From: Xestospongia bergquistia
Lineage: Eukaryota; Porifera; Demospongiae; Haplosclerida; Petrosiidae
Direction: 5' to 3'
Assembly: GCA_963965975.1 (NCBI GenBank)
Contig: OZ014416.1
Location: forward strand, 4,960,001 to 5,024,000
Length of the DNA: 64,000 nt
This document shows, in pieces, positions 51,321-62,838 of this stretch. The translations under genes were made by a program, and so were the position numbers. The first letter of the stretch is position 1; each line of letters starts with the position of its first letter. The notes under the pieces are model-generated. The model was given only the letters and a program-made list of their open reading frames with translations. It searched no databases and was not told where the DNA came from.

Positions 51321-54172
51321 AAGTAGACAATTTCAAACCTTAACGTACCAGCAATAACACTTTCTTCCAAATATACAGGGTAAAGACATCACACCCAATT
51401 TACGGTTGCCATAACAACACTCCTATGAATAGAATAGTTAGAAAAATGACTATTACAGACAATTTCAAACCTTAACTTACCAGAAATAACACTTTCTTCC
51501 AAATATACAGGGTAAAGACACCACACCCAATTTACGGTTCCCATGACAACAATCGTATGCATAGAATAGCTATAAAAATGACTATTAAAGACAATTTTAA
51601 GCCTTAACTTACCAACAATAACACTTTCTTCCTAATATTTAGGGTAAAGACACCACACCCAATTTTATGGTTGCCATGACAACAATCCTATGCATAGGAT
51701 AGTTAGAAAAATGACTATTACAGACAATTTTAAGCCTTAACTTACCAGCAATAACTCTTTCTTCCTAATATTCAGGATAAAGACATCACACCCAATTTTG
51801 TGGTTGCCACGACAAAACTCCTATGAATAGAATAGTTATAAAAATGACTATTACAGACAATTTCAAACCTTAACTTACCAGCAATAACTCTTTCTTCCTA
51901 ATAATTATTAAGGATAAAGACACCACACCTAACTTTACAGTTGCCATGACAACAATCCTATGCATAGAATAGTTATAAACATGACTATTATAGACAATTT
52001 CAAAACTTAACTTACCAGCAATAACTCTTTCTTCCTAATATTCAGGGTAAAGACACCACACCCAATTTTATGGTTGGCACGACAACACTCCTATGCATAG
52101 AATAGTTATAAAAATGACTATTTCAGAGAACTTAAACCTTAACTTACAAGCAATAACTCTTTCATCCTAATATTCAGGGTAAAGACACCACACCCAATTT
52201 TATGGTTGCCATGACAACACTCCTATGCATAGAGTACTTATAAAAATGACTATTACAGACAAATTTAAACCTATAACTTACCAGCAATATCTCTTACTTC
52301 CAAATATTCAGGGTAAAGACACCACATCTAAATTTACGATTGGCATGACAACACTCCTATGCATAGAATAGCTATAAAAATCACTATTACAGACAATTTC
52401 AAACCTTAACTTACCAGTAATAACTTTTTGTTCCTAATATTCAGGGTAAGGACATCACACCCAATTTTACGGTTGCCATGACAACACTTCTATCCATAGA
52501 ATAGCTATAAAAATGACCATTACATATAATTTTAAACCTTAACTTACCAGTAATAACTTTTTGTTCCTAATATTCAGGGTAAGGACATCACACCCAATTT
52601 TACGGTTGCCATGACAACACTCCTATCCATAGAATAGTTATAAAAATGACTATTAATAACAACTTTAAACCTATAACTTACCAGTAATAACTATTTCTTC
52701 CTAATATTCAGGATGAAGACACCACACCTAACTTTTTGGTTGGCATGACAACACTCCTATCCAAAGAATAGTTATAAAAATGACTATTACAGATAATTTC
52801 AAACCTTAACTTACCAGCAATAACACTTTCTTCCTAATATTCAGGGTAAAGACACCACACCCAATTTTATGGTTGCCACGACAACACTCCTATGCATAAA
52901 ATAGTTATAAAAATGACTATTTCAGAGAACTTAAACCTTAACTTACAAACAATAACTCTTTCATCCTAATATTCAGGGTAAAGACACCACACCCAATTTT
53001 ATGGTTGCCATGACAACACTCCTATGCATAGAGTAGTTATAAAAATGACTATTACAGACAATTTTAAAACTTAACTTACCAGCAATAACCCTTTCTTCCT
53101 AATATTCAGGGTAAAGACATCACACCCAATTTTATGGTTGCCATGACAACACTCCTATCCATTGAATAGTTATAAAAATGAATATTACAGACAATTTCAA
53201 ACTTTAACTTACCAGCAATAACTTTTTGTTCCTAATATTCAGGGTAAGGACATCACACCCAATTTTACGGTTGCCATGACAACACTCCTATCCATAGAAT
53301 AGCTATAAAATGACCATTACATATAATTTCAAACCTTAACTTACCAGTAATAACTTTTTGTTCCTAATATTCAGGGTAAGCACATCACACCCAATTTTAC
53401 GGTTGCCATGACAACACTCCTATCCATAGAATAGCTATAAAAATGACCATTACATATAATTTCAAACCTTAACTTACCAGTAATAACTTTTTGTTCCTAA
53501 TATTCAGGGTAAGGACATCACACCCAATTTTACGGTTGCCATGACAACACTCCTATCCATAGAATAGTTATAAAAATGACTATTAATAACAACTTTAAAC
53601 CTATAACTTACCAGTAATAACTATTTCTTCCTAATATTCAGGATGAAGACACCACACCTAACTTTTTGGTTGGCATGACAACACTCCTATCCAAAGAATA
53701 GTTATAAAAATGACTATTACAGATAATTTCAAACCTTAACTTACCAGCAATAACACTTTCTTCCTAATATTCAGGGTAAAGACACCACACCCAATTTTAT
53801 GGTTGCCACGACAACACTCCTATGCATAGAATAGTTATAAAAATGACTATTTCAGAGAACTTAAACCTTAACTTACAAGCAATAACTCTTTCATCCTAAT
53901 ATTCAGGGTAAAGACACCACACCCAATTTTATGGTTGCCATGACAACACTCCTATGCATAGAGTAGTTATAAAAATGACTATTACAGACAATTTTAAAAC
54001 TTAACTTACCAGCAATAACCCTTTCTTCCTAATATTCAGGGTAAAGACATCACACCCAATTTTATGGTTGCCTTGACAACACTCCTATCCATTGAATAGT
54101 TATAAAAATGACTATTACAGACAATTTCAAACTTTAACTTACCAGCAATAACTTTTTGTTCCTAATATTCAG
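51321..54172. repeat. Satellite array II
   Basis: About 21 diverged monomers of the same 133-bp family. A larger unit marked by GGATGAAGACACC and CCTAACTTTTTGGTTGGC occurs at about 52711 and 53642, a higher-order repeat of 931 bp. Monomers here are more diverged than in the main array. Most keep the length and the CTTACCAG and TTCAGGGTAA landmarks. Confidence 0.95.
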
Positions 54173-54173
54173 G

Positions 54174-54290
54174 GTCATTACATCCATTTACCCCTTTAAA
54201 AAAACGCTAACCTAATTTCCAAGGGAGGGTGAGACTCTGGCAAGGGGGGGGCAAATGCCCCTCCCTCCCTCCCCCCTGAATGAAACCCTG
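54174..54290. mobile_element. Truncated MITE 1, copy 2
   Basis: Only the right end of the CAGGGTTTCATT element remains (TCATTACATCC to ATGAAACCCTG). It joins directly to a satellite monomer within CTAATATTCAGGG. Both partners share ATATTCA near the breakpoint, so a deletion through short homology removed the left ~375 bp. Confidence 0.85.
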
Positions 54291-54349
54291 AAATGGGACA
54301 ATTGTACATATTATTAGATGAAATGGGATTAGACGAAATGGCTATAAAC

Positions 54350-54640
54350 TGCTACTACACCCAATTTTACGGTTGCCACGACAACACTTGAATAGTTATA
54401 AAAATGACTATTACAGACAATTTCAAACCTTAACTTAACAGCAATAACTCTCTCTTTCTCCTTAATATTCAGGGTAAAGACACTACACCCAATTTTACGG
54501 TTGTCACAACAACACTCCTATGCATAGAATAGTTATAAAAATGACTATTACAGACAATTTTAAACCTTAAGTTACCAGCAATAACTCTTTTTTTCTTCCT
54601 AATATTCAGGGTAAAGATACCACACCCTATTTTACAGTTG
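54350..54640. repeat. Satellite remnants, copy 2 junction
   Basis: Roughly two monomers, the first shortened (CACTTGAATAGTTAT), ending at the same TTTTCTATTATATTTTGTG junction as copies 1 and 3. Confidence 0.85.
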
Positions 54641-54854
54641 TTTTCTATTATATTTTGTGTTACTTATTACATGTTTGAACTATATAGCTTATGTTATCAG
54701 TTTTGTGTATATATATATACAACATATTATAGACTTACTGTAGATTCTTATGAGAGTCATACTATGCTACTATGATCCTTTTAGTAAAGAAGTAATTGCT
54801 TAAAAAGCTCTTAGAGCTATATAAATTTGTCAATTCAAAATGAGATGTATCTCA

Positions 54855-54899
<45 letters not shown>

Positions 54900-55141
54900 A
54901 CTACTTATAGACACAAATATTATACTTACACAGTTTGGAATTACTTGATATTATCTTCTCATCAATGTGACCTGCTTCATTGCTAGCGCTTTCTTCAGGT
55001 TATAATGGTGGATTTGAAATATCACGAAATTCTAACGTCTTATGTCTGCCATATCACTCAAAAGAACATTATTATAATAATAATAATGATAATTAAGTCC
55101 TGTTTAATTTTAAATGTGTGAATTGGCAATTGAACGTTTAG

Positions 55142-55367
55142 GCTTTGGTTGTGGCGTTCAAAAGAGAAACTGTGCTATCACTATGACTATGAGAGCGAAA
55201 GACGAATACATCACTACGTGCAATCTGATAATGTTCGGCTTTCTCTACCGAGAAGAAGGAATAAGGTATCTTTGTTTTCCGTATCCAAAGCTATTGGTGA
55301 TGCTAGTATGTTAGAAGAAACAGATCCTCAATTAGATCTCTACACTAATGGCGTTCTAAGTCAATAG
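55142..55367 (+). CDS. Coding-like terminal exon, copy 2 (unknown protein)
   Basis: Same exon as at 49725: acceptor-like ACGTTTAG, then about 75 codons ending DLYTNGVLSQ and TAG. Its product is identical to that at 61383. CpG content is locally higher after the stop (CGATCACGGTCGCGTCCCC) than in the surroundings. Whether it is transcribed cannot be told from sequence. Confidence 0.4.
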
Positions 55368-55919
55368 TCCGATCACGGTCGCGTCCCCTGACGACAAGAC
55401 GCAATACTGAGTGAACTCGATGTATAAATAAGTTATTAAACCAGTGGAACTAATGTTGTAGTGACAATTATACAAAGCAAGTTTTGTTATGAAGTTCAAT
55501 CAACGAATATCTAGCACAATATTGCTTACCTTCTCAGTTCAATTGTTACTTGTAACACTTTACAGTTCAATAAACTTATAGTGACTACCCACAATATACA
55601 GTTTGCTTTATTATGAGATTAAGTAATTGAGGTAATTATAGTCAATTTCAATATTGGAAATACAATATATCCTAACAGAAGATTTCAATTGAAATGATGA
55701 CTAATCCTAACAGAATTCCTCAAATAGAATAATGATATATTATTACACAATCCTATATTGAAATAATGACATATTCAATACAATATTTATACTGGAATAT
55801 TGCTGATTCCTCATAAACTGTGAGAAATCTAGAAATATCCAGTACAAAGAAAGACAAGTGGAACTATGAGATACTATAATAAGGTGCCATTAGCAAAATA
55901 CTTGTCTTTCAACACAGTG

Positions 55920-56093
55920 CAAGATAGTAGAGATGACAATTGTATCATCTCTACATAATAACACAAGTGACACAACAAGTAAGGATATACACTAACTATC
56001 TGAATCACTTAAAATAATATCAGTGGTATATTATGGCATTCTTTGCCTGTGTTATTATGTAGGGATGATGTACTTACTATCCCTACTATCTTG
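55920..56093. mobile_element. Palindromic MITE-like element, copy 1
   Basis: Two ~46-bp inverted arms, CAAGATAGTAGAGATGA...ATAATAACACA and its complement TGTGTTATTATGTAGGGATG...CTATCTTG, enclose about 80 bp. The left arm itself contains a perfect 10-bp hairpin (GTAGAGATGA / TCATCTCTAC around CAATTGTA), so the whole could fold as a branched structure. Just outside, AAAGACAAGT and ACTTGTCTTT form a further hairpin (55853-55912). Confidence 0.7.
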
Positions 56094-56590
56094 GTTCCAA
56101 TCTTTGTATTGGACTGATATTATCCATCTCTTCATTTTTGGAAAATGTTTTTATTTGCTTGTATATCTATGAATATACACAGCCTGGATATAATTTAATT
56201 GTATAATCAGAAAGCACTCAAAAGTCAAACATCTATCATTAGTACTAGTTAACACTATTATAATTTAAATATTAATATATTTCTGTAAAAAATTCTATTA
56301 AATTAAAATATAATATAATATAAAAAATATGGAGCTTTCTGGTACTGATATATTGTCATAGCTACAGTTATGTTCTGAACAAACGGTCCCATTACAACAT
56401 CCAAAATGGTGTTTCAAATGACAGAAGTACCTTTACCTTGACCACATTCATAAATGGTCTTGTGAGTAATGTTGTTAGATTTGAGTAATTTGGTTGAGCC
56501 AAATATTGAAAGTCAATGTAACTCACTTGAGAGGACTCTCTAAAGGAGAAATGACTAAGATTCATTATACTCTTGCAAGAATGTCTGTAT

Positions 56591-59500
56591 TACAATTAGT
56601 TATAAAAATGACTATTAATAACAACTTTAAACCTATAACTTACCAGCAATAACTCTTCCTTCCAAATATTCAGGGTAAAGACATCACACCCAATTTTACG
56701 GTTGCCATGACAGCACTCCTATGAATAGAATAGTTGTAAAAATGACTATTACAGACAATTTCAAACCTTAACTTACCAGCAATAACTCTTTCTTCCTAAT
56801 ATTAAGGATAAAGACACCACACCTAACTTTACAGTTGCCATGACAACAATCCTATGCATAGAATAGTTATAAACATGACTATTATAGACAATTTCAAACC
56901 TTAACTTACCAGCAATAACTCTTTCTTCCTAATATTCAGGGTAAAGACACCACATCTAAATTTACGATGGTCACGACAACACTCCTATGCATAGAATAGT
57001 TATAAAAATGACTACTACAGACAATTTCAAACCTTAACTTACCAGTAATAACTTTTTGTTCCTAATATTCAGGGTAAAGACATCACAACCAATTTTACGG
57101 TTGCCATGACAACACTCCTATCCATAGAACAGTTATAAAAATGACTATTAAAGACAATTTCAAGCCTTAACTTACCACCAATAACTCTTTCTTCTTAATA
57201 TTCAGGGTAAAGACACCACACCCAATTTTATGGTTACCACGAAAACACTCCTATGCACAGAATAGTTAGAAAAATGACTATTAAAGACAATTTTAAGCCT
57301 TAACTTACCAGCAATAACACTTTCTTCCTAATATTCAGGGTAAAGACACCACACCCAATTTTAAGGTTGCCATGACACCACTCCTATCCATAGAATAATT
57401 ATAGAGAAGAAAGTACAGAAACCATGAGAATAGACTGAAAATTATTAACGAAAAGCATGAAGCAGGAGATTATACATTACAAGAACTTCTTAGGGCGTAT
57501 ATTATAAAAATGACTATTACAGAAAATATTAAACCTACAACTTACCAGCAATAACTCTTTCTTTCAAATATTCAGGGTAAAGACATCACACCCAATTTTG
57601 TGGTTGCCACGACAACACTCCTATGAATAGAATAGTTGTAAAAATGACTATTACAGACAATTTCAAACCTTAACTTACCAGTAATAACTTTTTGTTCCTA
57701 ATATTCAGGGTAAAGACATCACACCTAACTTTACAGTTGCCATGACAACAATCCTATGCATAGAATAGTTATAAACATGACTATTATAGACAATTTCAAA
57801 CCTTAACTTACCAGCAATAACTCTTTCTTCCTAATATTCAGGGTAAAGACACCACATCTAAATTTACGATGGTCACGACAACACTCTTATGCATAGAATA
57901 GTTATAAAAATGACTACTACAGACAATTTCAAACCTTAACTTACCAGTAATAACTTTTTGTTCCTAATATTCAGGGTAAAGACATCACAACCAATTTTAC
58001 ATTTGTCATGACAACAATCGTATGCATAGAATAGTTACAAAAATGACTATGAAAGACAATTTTAAGCCTTAACTTACCAGCAATAACTCTTTCTTCCTAA
58101 TATACAGGGTAAAGACACCACACCCAATTTTATGGTTGCCACAACAACACTCCTATGCATAGAATAGTTATAAAAATGACTATTAAAGACAATTTTAAGC
58201 CTTAACTTACCAGCAATAACACTTTCTTCCTAATATTCAGGGTAAAGACACCACACCCAATTTTACGGTTGCCATGACAACACTCCTATCCATAGAATAA
58301 TTATAAAATGACTATTACAGAAAACTTTAAACCTATAACTTACCAGCAATAACTCTTTCTTCTAAATATTCAGGGTAAAGACAAACACACCCAATTTTAC
58401 GGTTGTCATGACAACACTCCTATGCATAGAATAGTTAGAAAAATGACTATCACAGACAATTTCAAACCTTAACTTACCAGCAATAACTCTTTCTTCCTAA
58501 TATTCAGGGTAAAGACACCATACCCAATTTTACGGTTGCCATGACAACAATCCTATGCATAGAATAGTTATAAAAATGACAAGAACTTAAACCTTAACTT
58601 ACAAGCAATAACTCTTTCATCCTAATATTCAGGGTAAAGACACCACACCCAATTTTACGGTTGCCATGACAACACTCCTATGCATAGAATAGCTAGAAAA
58701 ATGACTATTTCAGAGAACTTAAACCTTAACTTACAAGCAATAACTCTTTCATCCTAATATTCAGGGTAAAGACACCACACCCAATTTTACGGTTGCCATG
58801 ACAACACTCCTATGCATAGAATAGCTAGAAAAATGACTATTTCAGAGAACTTAAACCTTAACTTACAAGCAATAACTCTTTCATCCTAATATTCAGGGTA
58901 AAGACACCACACCCAATTTTACGGTTGCCATGACAACACTCCTATGCATAGAATAGTTATAAAAATGACTATTACAGACAATTTTAAAACTTAACTTACC
59001 AGCAATAACCCTTTCTTCCTAATATTCAGGGTAAAGACACCACACCCAATTTTATGGTTGCCATGACAACACTCCTATCCATTGAATAGTTATAAAAATG
59101 AATATTACAGACAATTTCAAACCTTAACTTACCAGCAATAACTTTTTGTTCCTAATATTCAGGGTAAGACATCACACCCAATTTTACGGTTACCATGACA
59201 ACACTCCTATCCATAGAATAGTTATAAAAATGACTATTAATAACAACTTTAAACCTATAACTTACCAGCAATAACTCTTCCTTCCAAATATTCAGGGTAA
59301 AGACACCACATCCAATTTTACGATTGCCATGACAACACTCCTATGCATAGAATAGTTATAAAAATGACTATTACAGACAATTTCAAACCTTAACTTACCA
59401 GCAATAACTTTTTGTTCCTAATATTCAGGGTAAAGACACTACACCCAATTTTATGGTTGCCATGACAACACTCCTATCCATTGAATAGTTATAAAAATGA

Positions 59501-59997
59501 CTATTACAGACAATTTCAAACCTTAACTTACCAGCAATAACTCTTTCTTCTTAATATTCAGGGTAAAGACACCACACCCAATTTTATGGTTGCCACGGAA
59601 ACACTCCTATGCATAAAAATGACTATTACAGACAATTGTAAACCTTAATTTACTAGTAATATCTCTTTTTTCTTAATATTCAGGGTAAAGACACCACACA
59701 CAATTTTACAGTGGCTACGACAACACACCTATGCATAGAATAGTTATAAAAATGACTATTACAGACAATTTCAAACCTTAACTTACCAGCAATAACTCTT
59801 TCTTCTTAATATTCAGGGTAAAGATATCACCCCTTATTTTATGGTTGCCACGAAAACACACCTACGCATAGAATAGCTATAAAGTTGACTATTACAGACA
59901 ATTTCAAACCTTAACTTACCAGCAATAACTTTTTCTTCCTAATATTCAGGGTAAAGTCACCACACACAATTTTACGGTGGCCATGACAACACACCTA
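56591..59997. repeat. Satellite array III
   Basis: About 25 diverged monomers. A run of three almost identical 132-bp units marked by CTCTTTCATCC ends near 58620, 58752 and 58884, evidence of recent local amplification. One monomer is interrupted at 57404. Confidence 0.95.
57404..57500 (+). mobile_element. 97-bp insertion within a satellite monomer
   Basis: The monomer phrase GAATAATTATA is followed by 97 bp of unrelated sequence and then ATTATAAAAATGAC. ATTATA is present on both sides (57398-57403 and 57501-57506), compatible with a 6-bp target-site duplication. One frame is open throughout (KYRNHENRLKIINEKHEAGD, then YTLQELLRAY). The protein is not recognised. No inverted repeats or poly(A) tail are visible. 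Confidence 0.55.
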
Positions 59998-60495
59998 CAG
60001 GGTTTCATTTAGAAAAAATCAACAAGGGGGGGGGGGCAAAATAATACTTAGAGAAAATTTAGAGGGGCGAAGGGACTGTGTGTGAAAGTGTACCCTCTAG
60101 GGGTGTCTTGCAGCATACCCCCTGGAAAATTTTTGAATTTTAGACACTCTGAGATCACTTCTGGCACATTTTCAGACCATTTGTGGTTTTGAAATGACAT
60201 GATGAGATGACCATATTTCTGGTGCTGATAAGACATTTAACACCTATAGACCTTGGTGCTGATAAGGCACTTAGGAGTAATTTAACATTCATAGACTATT
60301 TGGTGTACATTCTCATTGTGTTTAGCCTAAGGTTATCTTATGCTGTATATTCCTTGTGTTGAGTTTCAGCTCTATATTCATGACATCCAATTACCCCTTT
60401 AAAAAAACGCTAACCTAATTTCCAAGGGAGGGTGAGACTCTGGCAAGGGGGGGCAAATGCCCCTCCCTCCCTCCCTCCCCCTAAATGAAACCCTG
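59998..60495. mobile_element. MITE 1, copy 3
   Basis: Full-length 498-bp copy with the same 14-bp ends as at 47984 (CAGGGTTTCATTTA / TAAATGAAACCCTG), differing by scattered substitutions and the length of the G and C runs. Its left and right flanks match those of copy 1, so it was duplicated with the satellite around it. Confidence 0.88.
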
Positions 60496-60559
60496 AAATG
60501 GGACAATTGTACGTTTTGTTAGATGAAATGGGATTAGACGAAATGGCTATAAACTGCCA

Positions 60560-60845
60560 CTACACCCAATTTTACGGTTGCCACGACAACACTCGAATAG
60601 TTATAAAAATGACTATTACAGACAATTTCAAACCTTAACTTAACAGCAATAACTCTCTCTTTCTCCTTAATATTCAGGGTAAAGACACCACACCCAATTT
60701 TACGGTTGTCACAACAACACTCCTATGCATAGAATAGTTATAAAAATGACTATTACAGACAATTTTAAACCTTAAGTTACCAGCAATAACTCTTTCTTTC
60801 TTCCTAATATTCAGGGTAAAGATACCACACCCAATTTTACGGTTG
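60560..60845. repeat. Satellite remnants, copy 3 junction
   Basis: Same two shortened monomers and the same terminal junction as at 48690 and 54640. Confidence 0.85.
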
Positions 60846-60908
60846 TTTTCTATTATATTTTGTGTTACTTATTACATGTTTGAACCATATTGCTTATGTT
60901 ATCAGTTT

Positions 60909-60909
<1 letters not shown>

Positions 60910-60977
<68 letters not shown>
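60910..60977. repeat. (TA)n microsatellite
   Basis: About 33 TA units. The equivalent sites have a shorter run at about 54708 and an (GT)n-(TA)n run carrying MITE 2 at 48750-49340. Confidence 0.95.
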
Positions 60978-60982
<5 letters not shown>

Positions 60983-62838
60983 TAACATATTATAGACTTA
61001 CTGTAGATTCTTATGAGAGTCATACTATGCTACTATGATCCTTTTAGTAAAGAAGTAATTGTTTAAAAAGCACTTAGAGCTATATAAAGTTGTCAATTCA
61101 AAATGAGATGTATCTCATTATATATATATACACATAGATATATACTTATAGAGAGAAATATCATACTTACACAGTTTGGAATTACTTGATATTATCTTCT
61201 CATCAATGTGACCTGCTTCATTGCTAGCGCTTTCTTCAGGTGATGATGGTGGATTTGAAATACCACGAAATTCTAACGTCTTATGTCTGCCATATCACTC
61301 AAAAGAACATTATTATAATAATAATAATGATAATTAAGTCCTGTTTAATTTTAAATGTGTGAATTGGCAATTGAACGTTTAGGCTTTGGTTGTGGCGTTC
61401 AAAAGAGAAACTGTGCTATCACTATGACTATGAGAGCGAAAGACGAATACATCACTACGTGCAATCTGATAATGTTCGGCTTTCTCTACCGAGAAGAAGG
61501 AATAAGGTATCTTTGTTTTCCGTATCCAAAGCTATTGGTGATGCTAGTATGTTAGAAGAAACAGATCCTCAATTAGATCTCTACACTAATGGCGTTCTAA
61601 GTCAATAGTCCGATCACGGTCGCGTCCCCTGACGACAAGACGCAATACTGAGTGAACTCGATGTATAAATAAGTTATTAAACCAGTGGAACTGATGTTGT
61701 AGTGACAATTATACAAAGCAAGTTTTGTTATGAAGTTCAATCAACGAATATCTAGCACAATATTGCTTACCTTCTCAGTTCAATTGTTACTTGTAACACT
61801 TTACAGTTCAATAAACTTATAGTGACTACCCACAATATACAGTTTGCTTTATTATGAGATTAAGTAATTGAGGTAATTATAGTCAATTTCAATATTGGAA
61901 ATACAATATATTCTAACAGAAGATTTCAATTGAAATGATGACTAATCCTAACAGAATTCCTCAAATAGAATAATGATATATTATTACACAATCCTATATT
62001 GAAATAATGACATATTCAATACAATACTTATACTGGAATATTGCTGATTCCTCATAAACTGTGAGAAATCTAGAAATATCCAGTACAAAAAAGACATGTT
62101 GAATTATGAGATACTAATAAGCTGCCATTAGCAAAATACTTGTCTTTCAACACAGTGCAATATAGTAGAGATGACAATTGTATCATCTCTACATAATAAC
62201 ACAAGTGACACAACAAGTAAGGATATACACTAACTATATATCTGAATCACTTAAAATAATATCAGTGATATATTATGGTATTCTTTGCCTGTGTTATTAT
62301 GTAGGGATGATGTACTTACTATCCCTACTATCTTGGTTCCAATCTTTGTATTGGACTGATATTCCTTCATTTTGGAAAATGTTTTTATTTACTTGTATAT
62401 CTATGAATATACACAGCCTGGATATAATTTAATTGTATAATCAGAAAGCACTCAAAAGTCAAACATCTATAATTAGTACTAGTTAACACTATTATAATTT
62501 AAATATTAATATATTTCTGTAAAAAATTCTATTAAATTTAAATATAATATAATATAAAAAATATGGAGCTTTCTGGTACTGATATATTGTAATAGCTACA
62601 GTTATGTTCTGAACAAATAGTCCCTTTACAACATCCAAAATGGTGTTTCAAATGACAGAAGTACCTTTACCTTGACCACATTCATAAATGGTCTTGTGAG
62701 TAATGTTGTTAGATTTGAGTAATTTGGTTGAGCCAAATATTGAAAGTCACTGTAACTCACTCGAGAGGACTCTCTAAAGGAGAAATGACTAAGATTCATT
62801 ATACTCTTGCAAGAATGTCTGTATTACAATTATATGTA
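60978..62838. repeat. Duplicated module, copy 3
   Basis: Counterpart of 54720-56597. Similarity to copy 2 stops at TGTCTGTATTACAATTA, where copy 2 enters satellite and copy 3 enters unique sequence. A palindromic element identical in design to that at 55920 lies at 62158-62335. Confidence 0.9.
61383..61608 (+). CDS. Coding-like terminal exon, copy 3 (unknown protein)
   Basis: Third copy of the exon at 49725, with the same product as at 55142. On the opposite strand at about 61176-61290, a stretch open as SNPPSSPEESASNEAGHIDE ends at a GTAAGTATGA donor-like sequence. In copy 2 that - strand frame has a TAA, so the - strand reading is less likely to be a conserved exon. The + strand frame is open in all three copies. 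Confidence 0.4.

Larger units (their letters stand above)
54641..56590. repeat. Duplicated module, copy 2
   Basis: Nearly identical to 60846-62830 at an offset of about 6241 bp, and to copy 1 up to about 55620. It contains an (AT)n run (54858-54900), the exon at 55142, the palindromic element at 55920 and a stretch near 56355 (GCTACAGTTATGTTCTGAAC) that also occurs in the IP3R-like blocks at about 23218 and 27053. The copy ends exactly where satellite sequence resumes (TTACAATTAGTTATAAAAATG). Confidence 0.9.

Noticed and set aside
60048-60236. 62-codon - strand frame inside MITE 1
   Set aside because: Not open in copy 1 at full length and without recognisable domain; likely chance in a non-autonomous element.
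27725-60845. CRISPR-like array
   Set aside because: Monomers are directly adjacent 120-133 bp satellite units without unique spacers, and the DNA is eukaryotic.
61176-61290. - strand exon feeding into the satellite exons
   Set aside because: Joining its donor (phase 1, T) to the first satellite acceptor (AA) creates a TAA, and copy 2 carries an internal stop.
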